From Caldilineaceae bacterium (GTDB taxonomy: Bacteria; Chloroflexota; Anaerolineae; Caldilineales; Caldilineaceae), in assembly GCA_958295845.1 (NCBI GenBank), contig OY282376.1:3547022-3611021 (forward strand): a DNA stretch of 64,000 nt, read 5' to 3'. The notes below the pieces were generated by a model, which made no database searches, was not told the DNA's origin, and saw only the letters and a program-made list of their open reading frames with translations. A program made the translations under genes and the position numbers. This document shows positions 52,040-61,224 of the stretch, piece after piece (the stretch's first letter is position 1; each line of letters starts with the position of its first letter).

Positions 52040-52888
52040 ATGATAATCGACAGCCACTGCCACGCCTGGGAGCGCTGGCCGTACGACCCGCCGGTGCCGG
52101 ATTTTCACGGCAAGGGCCGTTTCGAGCAGCTATTGAACGAGATGGACGTGAACGGCGTGGACCAGGCATTCCTGGTCTGTGCCGGGATCGAACACAATCC
52201 GCATAACAATGACTACATCGCCCGGATGAGCCGACTATATTCCGGGCGTATCCGCCAGGTGGCGGACGTGGATTGCAGCTGGTCGGAAACTTATCACACG
52301 CCGGGCGCGGCGGAGCGGCTGCGGCAGGCTGCGGAGCGCTGGTCGCTGCAGGCTTTCACCCACTATATGAAGCCCGAGGATGATGGCAGCTGGCTTTTTG
52401 GGGAGGATGGACTGGCGTTTTTCGGGACGGCGGTTGAGATGGGCCTGATCGCCAGCATCGCCTGTTCGCCGCATCATCACGCCGCGCTGCATCGGGTCGC
52501 GGAGCATTACCCGCAACTGCCCATTTTTACCCACCACATGGGACATCCCGTGGTCGGTGAAAAAGAGAGGCTGGAACAGGTACTTGCCTCGGCGTGCTAT
52601 GCAAACATCGGCGTCAAGGTTTCGGGGTTTTACTACTCGACACAACAGGGCTTCTGGGACTTCCCTTACGCGGATTCGATTCGGGAGATCGTAAGGCCGC
52701 TCTACGACACGTTTGGTCCGCGGCGGCTTTACTGGGGCTCCGATTATCCTGTCTGCTTGCGTAACATGACATACCGCCAGGCAATCGAATGCTTCCGCAG
52801 CCACTGTGACTTTGTCAACGAGGCGGATCAGGCATTGATTATGGGCGAGAATCTGCGTCGACTGCTCGATTCAGGCGGTGACGGGTAG
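52040..52888 (+). CDS. Amidohydrolase family 2 hydrolase
   Basis: 282 residues. 'MIIDSHCHAWERWPYDPP' holds the HxH metal motif, 'PIFTHHMGHPVVG' the next His, and 'LYWGSDYPVCLRN' the catalytic Asp. Shorter than the ACMSD-like proteins and closer to lactonase-type amidohydrolases. As the last gene of the dehydratase operon, it may be a lactonase acting on a sugar lactone. Its stop overlaps the convergent ABC exporter by 18 bases. Confidence 0.87.
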   Translation: MIIDSHCHAWERWPYDPPVPDFHGKGRFEQLLNEMDVNGVDQAFLVCAGIEHNPHNNDYIARMSRLYSGRIRQVADVDCSWSETYHTPGAAERLRQAAERWSLQAFTHYMKPEDDGSWLFGEDGLAFFGTAVEMGLIASIACSPHHHAALHRVAEHYPQLPIFTHHMGHPVVGEKERLEQVLASACYANIGVKVSGFYYSTQQGFWDFPYADSIREIVRPLYDTFGPRRLYWGSDYPVCLRNMTYRQAIECFRSHCDFVNEADQALIMGENLRRLLDSGGDG

Positions 52889-54685
52889 GGGGCGGTCTGA
52901 GGAGTTCCACTCCAACTGCTGCTCGACGGCCGGCTCCAGTTCCTCGGCATTGAGGCTGGCTTGAACGAGATTGAGATGGCGGTAGATGCCGTCAATAGCC
53001 ATCAGTTCGTCATGGTTGCCCTGTTCGGCGATGCCCTCGTCCTGAAGCACGACGATTTGGTCGGCGTTACGGATAGTAGAAAGCCTGTGGGCGATCATAA
53101 GCGTTGTGCGGCCGGCCATCAGGCGTTCCAGCGCCTGCTGAATCAGCTGCTCCGTCTCCGTATCCACTGAAGAGGTCGCCTCGTCGAGGATTAAGATTGG
53201 GGCGTCCTTGAGTACAGCGCGCGCGATGGCAAGGCGTTGCTTCTGGCCGCCGGAAAGCTTCACGCCGCGTTCGCCGATTAGGGTGTCGTAACCATCCGGC
53301 AGCTGGTCGATGAATTCGATAGCGTTGGCGACTCGCGCCGCTTCCTCCATGTCCGCTTCGTCTGCACCAGGCCTCCCAAACAGAATATTTTCCCTTACCG
53401 TGCCGTGAAACAGGAAGACGTCCTGCAGGACGATACTGATCTGACTGCGCAGACTCTCCATCGTCAAGTCGCGGATGTCGTGGCCGTCGAGTGTAATTCT
53501 CCCTTTGTTCACATCGTAGAAGCGGGGAACCAGGCTAGCCAGCGTGCTCTTGCCGACACCGGTCGGTCCAACCAGAGCGACGACGGAGGCGGCGGGGATT
53601 TCCAGATCGATGTTGCGAAGAATCGGTCGATCGGTCAGGTAGGAAAAGCTAACGTTGTCGAAGAGGATATTGCCTTTGGCGCGTCCGCGGTATTCCAGAG
53701 CGTCCGGGCTATCTACGATATCGGGCTCTTCGAGCAGCAGTTCACTGACGCGCTCGGCACCGGCCAAAGCCTCCTGGATCGCCTCCCAGGCGTGGCTCAG
53801 ATGGCGCACGGGCTGATAGAAGAGCTCCAGGTAGAGGAAAAAGGCCACGAGATCCTCAATCTGCAGGTTGCCGCCCAGCGCTAATCTGCCTCCGAAATAG
53901 ATTACGACAACGATACCCAAGGACGATGCGAATTGGACGAAGGGCTCGAAGGTTGCCAGCAGCCTGAGCGCGTGCAGGAGGGAGCGTTTGTAGTTATCGA
54001 TGCGGACGCCGATTCGGTCCGACTCCATTCTTTCGCGGGTGAAGGTCTTAATTTCGCGGATACCCGAAAGGTTGTCCTGTAGAATGGCGTTGAGTTCACC
54101 CAATTCGGCCTGTCGCTCGCGAAAGGCCGGACGGACATACTTGGCAAATCCGCGCATGGCGATGATGATGAGCGGAATGGGAACTAGTGTCAGCAGTGTC
54201 AACTGCGCGTTCATTATCAGCAGCATGGTGCTGACGCCAACCAATGTCAGGACGTTCACCAGCACATCAGGGACAGCGTGGGCTATCAGCTTTTCCAGCA
54301 GATCGGAGTCGTTGACCATACGCGACATCAGCTGGCCGGTCTGTTTGTCTTCATAGTAATGCAAAGACAGCCGCTGTAGATGCCGGTAGATTGCGACCCT
54401 TACATCGGCCACTACGCCCCAGCCGGCTACGTGTGCCATGTAGCTGCGCAGGAACTCCAGCCCGGCCCTGGCAGCATAGATGGCCAAGGCGAGGAGGGCG
54501 AGACGGGTTATAAGACTGTAGGAGAGGGCATCGGCATTACCGGTACGTACGGTTGCGATCAGTTGACGGATGAACCAGGGAGCAAAGAGTTGCACGCCCA
54601 CCAGCAGGACCATGCTCGCAACGGTTACCAGCAACGGCTTTCGATAGGGAAGGGTGAATCTGAAGAGGGTCTTGGCAAATTCCAT
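52871..54685 (-). CDS. ABC exporter, fused membrane and ATPase (MsbA/LmrA-like half transporter)
   Basis: 604 residues. Six TM helices in the first ~330 residues, then the nucleotide-binding domain: Walker A 'GPTGVGKSTL', Q loop 'ISIVLQDVFLF', signature 'LSGGQKQRLAIARA' and Walker B 'ILILDEATSSVD', H loop 'MIAHRLST'. It probably works as a homodimer to export lipids or drugs. Not linked to a partner gene. Confidence 0.95.
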   Translation of the reverse strand: MEFAKTLFRFTLPYRKPLLVTVASMVLLVGVQLFAPWFIRQLIATVRTGNADALSYSLITRLALLALAIYAARAGLEFLRSYMAHVAGWGVVADVRVAIYRHLQRLSLHYYEDKQTGQLMSRMVNDSDLLEKLIAHAVPDVLVNVLTLVGVSTMLLIMNAQLTLLTLVPIPLIIIAMRGFAKYVRPAFRERQAELGELNAILQDNLSGIREIKTFTRERMESDRIGVRIDNYKRSLLHALRLLATFEPFVQFASSLGIVVVIYFGGRLALGGNLQIEDLVAFFLYLELFYQPVRHLSHAWEAIQEALAGAERVSELLLEEPDIVDSPDALEYRGRAKGNILFDNVSFSYLTDRPILRNIDLEIPAASVVALVGPTGVGKSTLASLVPRFYDVNKGRITLDGHDIRDLTMESLRSQISIVLQDVFLFHGTVRENILFGRPGADEADMEEAARVANAIEFIDQLPDGYDTLIGERGVKLSGGQKQRLAIARAVLKDAPILILDEATSSVDTETEQLIQQALERLMAGRTTLMIAHRLSTIRNADQIVVLQDEGIAEQGNHDELMAIDGIYRHLNLVQASLNAEELEPAVEQQLEWNSSDRPLPVTA

Positions 54686-54895
54686 GAGAGATTCAAATTG
54701 AGGATGAAGTTTGGAAAAAGACGTTGCGACTTATTTTTTCTGCGGCGCCAGGATTGGGAATACTAGTAATCGGGATCCAGCCATTAATGCTGACTGTTGG
54801 TGAGGCTTCGGCCGAAATCAGGATAGCTTGTCGGCGGTCGGGACGAAGACCTGGCACCGAAGGCCGCGACACCTTCCTACACACCAGAGCCGATT

Positions 54896-56584
54896 CTACT
54901 GCTGGGTGCGCAGTTCAACAAAGGTCGTTTCACCGTCGCGTACGGTGATCTCCTGCCTGACCTCCTCGCCATTTACGGAGCCCGTCAAAAGATAGGTACC
55001 GACAGGGATATGGCTAAGGGCGCCGTTCTCTCCCCAGGACGGGTCGGGGCCGATGCTTTCCAGTTCCGGATAGGTTTCGACAACACGATACCACCTTACC
55101 CCGGTCTCCTCATACCTGTATAGGGAGAGTTGAACGGCAGGCCAGGTGCGGCCGGTGTTGGACAGCAGCCGGACTGCGACCGTCCCGGTGTAGGCTGAGG
55201 GACGCATCCACAAGGCAGGATTGACCGTGTGCAGGTAGCTGTTTTGCCCGATTCGAACTTCCATGTGGAGGTGGGGCCCAATTGCAATGCCGGTCATGCC
55301 TACGCCGCCCAGGTAGTCTCCGGTCCCTACCCATTGACCTTCCTGGACCTCCACGCTTACGAGGTGGCCGTAGAGGATAAAGACGTCCTGTTCGCCGCGT
55401 GAGGTGTTGAGCTTTCGGTCGAGGCGAATGACAACAGAGTTTCCGTAGAAATCGTTATAGGGACCGAGGAGATTGGGATTGTCCGGACCTGCATGGACAA
55501 CCTCACCGGAAGCCGTGGCGAGTACAGGTGTGCCGACCGGATTACCGATGTCGACGCCGTGATGGATTCTGTAGCGTCCGCCGCCGGTGCTGCCAAATTG
55601 GTAGCCGGGGCTGTACAGTTGGTTGAATCCCCCTGGAAACGGGGGCTCAAGCCAGAAGTGTTCACCGCTAATGGGACTTGGCGGTTCAAAAGTAGGCCAG
55701 AGGCTACCGGGTCCGCTTGCTGTCCGGGGGGCAAGGCCGGCATCGGCGCCAACATCGACTTGGAACGACAGCGAGGTTCGCGCTTTGTCGATCTCTTCTC
55801 TGAGGAGATTCATTCCACCCATTGGTGGGCGGGAGGCAAAACGCTGGGCCACGTTTTGTGACGGCACAGGCGTACTCAGAGCAGTTGGTGGCATCAGGTT
55901 CAACCCGGCCATCGGCGGTCGCGAAACGAACTCGTCTCGAATCGTGGGGTTGAGCTCGTCTCTGTAGGGCCCCTGGAGCAGAACGCTTTCGACATCAAGC
56001 TGGTTCAGGGCCTCCGGATCATAGCGGTAGATGGGGTCGATGTTGGCAGGCCCATCCGATGAGGCGGTCGAGTTTGCAGCTGGCGCCCTCTGGGTCGATT
56101 CGTCAGAGGCGGTCTCGTCAGCGCCTGTTTCCTGACTTTGGGCGACAACAGGCGCGAGCGGAGCAAGTTCTGCGGTTGGGCGATCAGGGGCTTGTGCAAG
56201 GGAGGCCGGTACCAGTTGGGCGACGCGAGTGGAGCCGGCTGTGGATAGGGAGTGCGTGTCTTGTAACTGCGCAGTTGTGGCGGAGAGCGCGATGATGGAG
56301 GTTGGCGCCGGCACTGGCACGGGAACCGGCCTGAGCGTTTGGGAAGCGACCGGTGCGACGAGTCGACGCGGCAAATAGAGGCAACCGACGAGAACTACCG
56401 TCAAGGCGATTGCAAATTGGGAGCGAAGTGGGGAACGCCGACGCCGCAAGCGCCCCAGCCAAGTGGGGGCGTCCGAGGCCTCGGCTGTCTGTGGGTCGCG
56501 CGGTTGTGCTACAATTGACGTGCGAATTCGTCGCAGAAACTGCTTCCACCGGTTCGGTTTGGGGCGATGGAAACTGCTCTCCAC
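54896..56584 (-). CDS. M23-family peptidase (LysM-less), membrane-anchored
   Basis: The catalytic domain is 'GRYRIHHGVDIGNPVGTPVLATASGEVVHAG' (HxxxD zinc ligands), then 'LYGHLVSVEVQEGQWVGTGDYLGGVGMTGIAIGPHLHMEVRIG' with HLH. A TM helix ('SQFAIALTVVLVGCLYLP') and a long Ser/Pro/Gln linker precede it. The longest frame starts at GTG 56728, but this would overlap the divergent trmD start by 87 bases, so GTG 56584 is given; the true start may also lie elsewhere. It cuts peptidoglycan cross-bridges. The C-terminus has an extra beta domain ending 'VELRTQQ'. Confidence 0.83.
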   Translation of the reverse strand: MESSFHRPKPNRWKQFLRRIRTSIVAQPRDPQTAEASDAPTWLGRLRRRRSPLRSQFAIALTVVLVGCLYLPRRLVAPVASQTLRPVPVPVPAPTSIIALSATTAQLQDTHSLSTAGSTRVAQLVPASLAQAPDRPTAELAPLAPVVAQSQETGADETASDESTQRAPAANSTASSDGPANIDPIYRYDPEALNQLDVESVLLQGPYRDELNPTIRDEFVSRPPMAGLNLMPPTALSTPVPSQNVAQRFASRPPMGGMNLLREEIDKARTSLSFQVDVGADAGLAPRTASGPGSLWPTFEPPSPISGEHFWLEPPFPGGFNQLYSPGYQFGSTGGGRYRIHHGVDIGNPVGTPVLATASGEVVHAGPDNPNLLGPYNDFYGNSVVIRLDRKLNTSRGEQDVFILYGHLVSVEVQEGQWVGTGDYLGGVGMTGIAIGPHLHMEVRIGQNSYLHTVNPALWMRPSAYTGTVAVRLLSNTGRTWPAVQLSLYRYEETGVRWYRVVETYPELESIGPDPSWGENGALSHIPVGTYLLTGSVNGEEVRQEITVRDGETTFVELRTQQ

Positions 56585-56641
56585 GACTGAATCAGCCAGC
56601 CGCCGGAAGTAGGCCAGGCCCAGTGCGGTTAAGAGGAAATC

Positions 56642-57565
56642 ATGGCCCAGCGTGACATTCTGGAGAAAGGAGCGGATGAGGAGACCGATAAAGCCTGTAA
56701 TCAAGAGGAGGCTCCTCGCGCCATCCACTTCGACGTATTTACTTTATTTCCCCCGATGTTTGCGGGGGCCCTCTCAGAGAGCATTCTGGCACGAGCGAAG
56801 AAAAAAGGCATTCTTCAAGTAACGCTCCACAATATACGAGACTACGCAACAGATCGACATCACACTTGTGACGGCTATCCCTACGGCGGCGGCGGCGGAA
56901 TGGTAATGCGTCCTGAGCCGGTGGTGCGTGCGGTCGAGTCTGTTCTGAGCCGGCCATCGGGCTGGCAGTTGCCCGAAGCGGCAGCCCACGTTGATCTACC
57001 GGCCTGGAATCCGAACGAACCGCCAGATTTGCGACAGCCGACGCCGATCATTCTCTTAACACCCCAGGGCCGCCAGTTCAATCAGGACGTTGCCGTTCAG
57101 CTGAGTAAGCATAGACGTCTGGCTCTGGTGTGCGGGCGCTATGAAGGCGTTGACGAACGGATTCGTACCCAATTGGTTACAGAAGAACTCAGCATTGGCG
57201 ACTTCGTGCTCAGCGGAGGCGAAATCGCAGCACTGGCGATCATTGATGCTGTGACGAGAACGCTGCCTGGCGTTTTAGGGCATGAATCAGGCGCACAGAA
57301 TGACAGTTTCTCGGGCGGAATGTCCGGCCTCCTCGAAGGGCCCCAGTATACGCGACCCACTGAATTTCGGGGAGAGTCGATACCAGAGGTTCTGGCCAGC
57401 GGACATCACGCCAATGTCGAGCGGTGGCGCCGTGAGCAGTCACTTTTGCGCACGCTCGAAAGGCGCCCGGAACTGTTGGCGCAAGCGAGTGAAGCCGAGC
57501 AACTGTCCGTGGAAGACCGCCAGTTTCTGTTCAGCCAGGGTTGGCAAAATTCGACAGATAAATAA
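56642..57565 (+). CDS. trmD: tRNA (guanine37-N1)-methyltransferase
   Basis: 307 residues. After a 28-residue N-terminal extension comes '[15 protein letters not shown]', then '[15 protein letters not shown]', the SPOUT knot '[13 protein letters not shown]', '[15 protein letters not shown]' and '[20 protein letters not shown]'. These are the TrmD signature elements. It methylates G37 of tRNA to prevent frameshifting. ATG 56642 has a GAGGAAAT site upstream. The divergent M23 peptidase gene starts close to or over it. rpsP, rimM and rplS, its common partners, are not next to it. Confidence 0.95.
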   Translation: MAQRDILEKGADEETDKACNQEEAPRAIHFDVFTLFPPMFAGALSESILARAKKKGILQVTLHNIRDYATDRHHTCDGYPYGGGGGMVMRPEPVVRAVESVLSRPSGWQLPEAAAHVDLPAWNPNEPPDLRQPTPIILLTPQGRQFNQDVAVQLSKHRRLALVCGRYEGVDERIRTQLVTEELSIGDFVLSGGEIAALAIIDAVTRTLPGVLGHESGAQNDSFSGGMSGLLEGPQYTRPTEFRGESIPEVLASGHHANVERWRREQSLLRTLERRPELLAQASEAEQLSVEDRQFLFSQGWQNSTDK

Positions 57566-58059
57566 GGTCTCCTCCCTGCGTGTCAGACGACGTAAAGCCG
57601 CTGTTTCCCCTCTTGTATTTTTGCACAGCGAAACTGGACAGACGCCAGTTTCTGCCCTGTCGTCAGACTTCTGCCATCGAACAAAGTCTGTGAGCAGGGC
57701 CATTCTACCACTGCGGATCGGCCAAATCCAAATGTAATTCAGACCCTTCTTGGCGACAGAATGGCTACGAACTCAACTCAAGCAGTACGGAACGCGGGCG
57801 AAGTCGCGACTGGGTGAAACTGGGGTGAATTTGGAGTGGTAGACAGAACTGGACAAAAGGTGCATACTAGGGGCCATCGGAAACGGGACACCACTGAAAA
57901 GCGCCACTGCCGTAGATCGAAAACGAATGTTTGAATTCGTGGAGAGGACCAGTTCGTGAACTAAGCCATTTCGCCACCAAAATTCTCCAGACTTCATATT
58001 AGACCGGGACGGTTACGCGGTACGCATTTGGGTGGAGCACGGGTTGAGGAGCCAATCAA
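57566..58059. other. Gene-free region upstream of the RRM gene
   Basis: 494 bases without a supported gene. A short perfect inverted repeat AAACTGG/CCAGTTT lies at 57631-57651, without a T run. RRM genes of this type are often cold-induced through long leaders, so this may be an expression-control region, but no specific structure was recognised. Confidence 0.35.
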
Positions 58060-58362
58060 ATGACCAAGCGCATTTATGTGGGCAACTTGCCCTACTCGGC
58101 GACTGAGGATGAGGTCCGGGATCTGTTTTCCCCACACGGAGAGATCATCAGCGTCGCCATGATCACCGATAGGGAAACCGGTCGATTTCGTGGGTTTTGT
58201 TTTGTGGAGATGGAGGATGACGCGGCTGATGCGGCGATCGAGGCCCTGAATGACCAGGAGATGGGAGGACGCACGCTCAGGGTAAATGAAGCACGTCCGC
58301 GGGAAGACCGCGGTGGTCAGGGCGGGGGATATCGGGACCGCGGCGACGGCGGCAGGTGGTAG
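58060..58362 (+). CDS. RNA-binding protein with one RRM domain and Gly/Arg-rich tail
   Basis: 100 residues. RNP2 'IYVGNL' and RNP1 'RGFCFVEM' are both present, and the domain spans ~3-80. The tail 'REDRGGQGGGYRDRGDGGRW' is Gly/Arg-rich. Such single-RRM proteins are found in cyanobacteria and Chloroflexota and bind RNA as cold or stress chaperones. It is monocistronic. Confidence 0.95.
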   Translation: MTKRIYVGNLPYSATEDEVRDLFSPHGEIISVAMITDRETGRFRGFCFVEMEDDAADAAIEALNDQEMGGRTLRVNEARPREDRGGQGGGYRDRGDGGRW

Positions 58363-58487
58363 GCCCCAGCTCGTAGCCATTCTGCCATCAATACCGGAAG
58401 TGCCGCTTCTTGCTGCCACCTGGGGCGGCTTTCTGTTTCAATTGGACTTTGGTGACTCGGATTAACCGCGCAGTGAAAGACGATTAC

Positions 58488-59168
58488 ATGGATCCACACC
58501 TTCGTTTGGCAACCCCGCAGGACTCGGCAGGAATACGGGCAATCTATGCACCTGTCGTGCGCGATACGCCGATTTCTTTTGAAACTATACCGCCTTCAGA
58601 AGAGGAGCTGGCAACCCGCGTAGAGAAGACCTTGACCCGGTATCCCTGGCTCGTTTGCTTGGCTCGGGGCAGGCTGCTGGGCTATGCGTACGCCGGCGAG
58701 CACAGTGCGCGAGCCGCCTATCAGTGGTCGGTCAATGTATCGGCGTACGTACATGCCAGGGCCAGGCGCCTGGGCGTAGGGAAGGCGCTGTACGATACGC
58801 TTTTTGCCGTTCTGCGACTGCAGGGTTTCATGCGCGCTTACGCCGGTATCACCCTGCCGAACGAGGCAAGCGTCGGCCTTCACGAGTCGTTTGGCTTCAC
58901 GAAGGCAGGGACTTTCGGGCAAGTTGGCTATAAGTTCGGGGCATGGCACGACGTGGGCTACTGGCAGATGGCGATTCAGTCCAGCAGTGGTCCTCCGGCT
59001 CCGCCTCGACCACTGCCCGACCTGTTAAATGACAAGAGTCTACGGGAGGTCTTGACCGCCGGATCGACGGGCGTTGGGCGGGATGTCGAGAACGTTGTCA
59101 AAGCGGTTGATGCCGAAAACCTTGTCCAGACAGAGAGAGAAGCGGAACAGACGGGAATCTCGGCGTGA
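58488..59168 (+). CDS. GNAT-family N-acetyltransferase (phosphinothricin acetyltransferase-like)
   Basis: 226 residues from ATG 58488. 'LRLATPQDSAGIRAIYAPVVRDTPISFETIPPSEEEL' is typical of the phosphinothricin acetyltransferase group, and the acetyl-CoA-binding segment is 'YVHARARRLGVGKALYDTLFAVL'. The last ~50 residues are an extra tail without similarity that I recognise. It may acetylate an amino compound and give resistance to a herbicide-like toxin. Confidence 0.88.
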   Translation: MDPHLRLATPQDSAGIRAIYAPVVRDTPISFETIPPSEEELATRVEKTLTRYPWLVCLARGRLLGYAYAGEHSARAAYQWSVNVSAYVHARARRLGVGKALYDTLFAVLRLQGFMRAYAGITLPNEASVGLHESFGFTKAGTFGQVGYKFGAWHDVGYWQMAIQSSSGPPAPPRPLPDLLNDKSLREVLTAGSTGVGRDVENVVKAVDAENLVQTEREAEQTGISA

Positions 59169-59303
59169 GACCCCGGCTGTCTTTGGCCTAACCCTCGTTT
59201 GACTGGTAGAATGGCCCCGGAATCCTCTCGTCGCCGAAACGATAGGCCCCAGTTCCTAGGAAGAGACATCATAGCGGCCGCCCCAGTGCATTGGAGTGCA
59301 ACT

Positions 59304-61124
59304 GTGGATGATCCTTCGGTCCCGAACGACATGGCCGTCGTCAGCCCCACCGTTAATTTGGCGGAAATCCGAGCCGGATCTTACTACGATTCGGTCGTGC
59401 TGATGCTGCTTCAGCGCGCTCTATCAGACCTGCCGGGCGTACTGGACGCAGGTGTGGTCATGGGCACTCCGGCCAACAAGGCATTGCTTGCCCAGAGCGC
59501 CCTCTTGACCGACGACCTCGAGGATGCCGCCCCAGAGGACCTCATCCTGGTTGTCAAGGCGGACTCGGAAGCGGCCGGCCGGTCGGCACTGGCGCACGTG
59601 GACGAACTTCTGGCTGCGCGCAGATCGCACCAGAGCGACGGATACCGCCCCAAGAGCCTGTCTTCGGCTAAACGTATGGTTCCGGAGGCGGAGTGGGTAT
59701 TGATCTCAGTTCCAGGTCGCTACGCGGCTGACGCCGCGCGCGAGGCTCTCAAACTGGGCAAGAACGTTTTTCTATACAGCGACAATGTCAGCCTTGCGGA
59801 CGAGATTTCGCTTAAGGAGACTGCTGCGGGTAAAGGTCTGCTGGTGATGGGGCCTGACTGCGGCACTGCACGCGTTGACGGCATGGGACTCGGTTTCGCA
59901 AACAGAGTCCGAACAGGCAGGATTGGAATTGTTGCTGCCTCCGGTACTGGGCTGCAGACGGTGATGGTAGGCATACACCTACTTGGCTGCGGCGTGTCAC
60001 AGGCATACGGGACGGGCGGACGCGACCTGTCAGCTGAGGTACAGGCGAGGTCGGCGAAAGATGCGCTGGCCAAGCTGAAGGACGACGCGGAGACCGATGC
60101 TATCGTTATCGTGTCCAAGCCACCCGAGGCGTCGGTCGCTGAGGATCTCCTGAGAGACGCGGCATCCTGCGGTAAGCCGGTAATTATCAATTTCATCGGA
60201 TATCGTTCAACACAAGGCCAGGAAGGCGTCGCGCCAAACATCTGCTTTGCCGAGACCTTGGACGGGACGGCCGAAACTGCGGTTCGTCAGACGACATCTA
60301 CAGACTCGCAGAGCAGTTCTGAAGAAGGCCCTCTGACCTCTCAGGCAACTGAGCCGCCGTGCCAGCTTATGCCTTGCCCGCAGCAGGGAACATATTTGCG
60401 CGGGCTTTATTCCGGTGGAACTCTGGCCTACGAGGCGCTTTTCCTACTGCGGGACTGCCTGCCTTCGGTTCGTTCCAACGGGCCGTTGCCGGGAGGCCTG
60501 CATTTGGACAACCCGCACCGCAGCGATGGGCACACGATCGTCGATTTGGGCGGCGACGCATTTACCGAAGGGCGGTTGCATCCCATGCTCGACAACGAGC
60601 TGCGAATCCGCCGGCTGCTGCAGGAGGCGCGGGACCCCGAGACTGGACTGATCGTTCTGGACGTCGTGCTTGGGGATGGCGCGCATGAGGACCCTGCCAG
60701 TGAACTGGGCCCGGCTGTCGCAGAGGCAATTGCGTCAGCTGCCCGGGAAGGAAGGACCCTGCCGATCGTCGCTGTTGTCATTGGCACCGACGCCGACCCG
60801 CAGGGTTTGGACAGACAGGTCGAGCAGCTGAAGGGGGCCGGCGCTTACGTCTTTACCCGGCATGACGACGCTGTGCGTGCTGTGACAAACGCCTTTGCAG
60901 GCGAGGGGGCCGACCGCCCGCACAGGTCGTCGAGGCAGGCACCTGACGTCCCGAAGACGGCGGAACCCGCGGAAAATTTGCCAACTTTCGCAGCCATTAA
61001 CGTGGGTCTTGAATCTTTTAGCGACAGCCTGCGAAGCCAGGGCGCTGAGGTCGTGCACGTGGACTGGCGCCCTCCTGCGGGAGGAGACGAGAGGTTGGCC
61101 AGTCTGCTTACCCGACTCAGGTAA
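59304..61124 (+). CDS. fdrA: FdrA-like protein (acyl-CoA synthetase fold; carbamoyltransferase-complex subunit)
   Basis: About 606 residues from GTG 59304 (TTGGAG upstream); ATG 59331 is also possible and a longer start at 59199 is less likely. The core 'YYDSVVLMLLQRAL', 'VVMGTPANKALLAQ', 'EAEWVLISVPGRYAADAAREAL', 'GLLVMGPDCGTA', 'GIVAASGTGLQTVMVGIHLLGCGVSQAYGTGGRDLS' matches FdrA, which has the CoA-binding and ligase folds of succinyl-CoA synthetase. In E. coli FdrA with YlbE and YlbF forms the oxamate carbamoyltransferase of allantoin use. Here a DUF1116 gene follows at 100 bases, so the pair is conserved. Confidence 0.86.
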   Translation: MDDPSVPNDMAVVSPTVNLAEIRAGSYYDSVVLMLLQRALSDLPGVLDAGVVMGTPANKALLAQSALLTDDLEDAAPEDLILVVKADSEAAGRSALAHVDELLAARRSHQSDGYRPKSLSSAKRMVPEAEWVLISVPGRYAADAAREALKLGKNVFLYSDNVSLADEISLKETAAGKGLLVMGPDCGTARVDGMGLGFANRVRTGRIGIVAASGTGLQTVMVGIHLLGCGVSQAYGTGGRDLSAEVQARSAKDALAKLKDDAETDAIVIVSKPPEASVAEDLLRDAASCGKPVIINFIGYRSTQGQEGVAPNICFAETLDGTAETAVRQTTSTDSQSSSEEGPLTSQATEPPCQLMPCPQQGTYLRGLYSGGTLAYEALFLLRDCLPSVRSNGPLPGGLHLDNPHRSDGHTIVDLGGDAFTEGRLHPMLDNELRIRRLLQEARDPETGLIVLDVVLGDGAHEDPASELGPAVAEAIASAAREGRTLPIVAVVIGTDADPQGLDRQVEQLKGAGAYVFTRHDDAVRAVTNAFAGEGADRPHRSSRQAPDVPKTAEPAENLPTFAAINVGLESFSDSLRSQGAEVVHVDWRPPAGGDERLASLLTRLR

Positions 61125-61224
61125 GGATTGAAGGTCCTGGTCCGTCTTTGCCGGTGACGTACCCAAATTGGACTTAGTGCAAGATAACGGTTAGCGAACG
61201 AACAGCGCGGCCCGGAGGGGCTAC

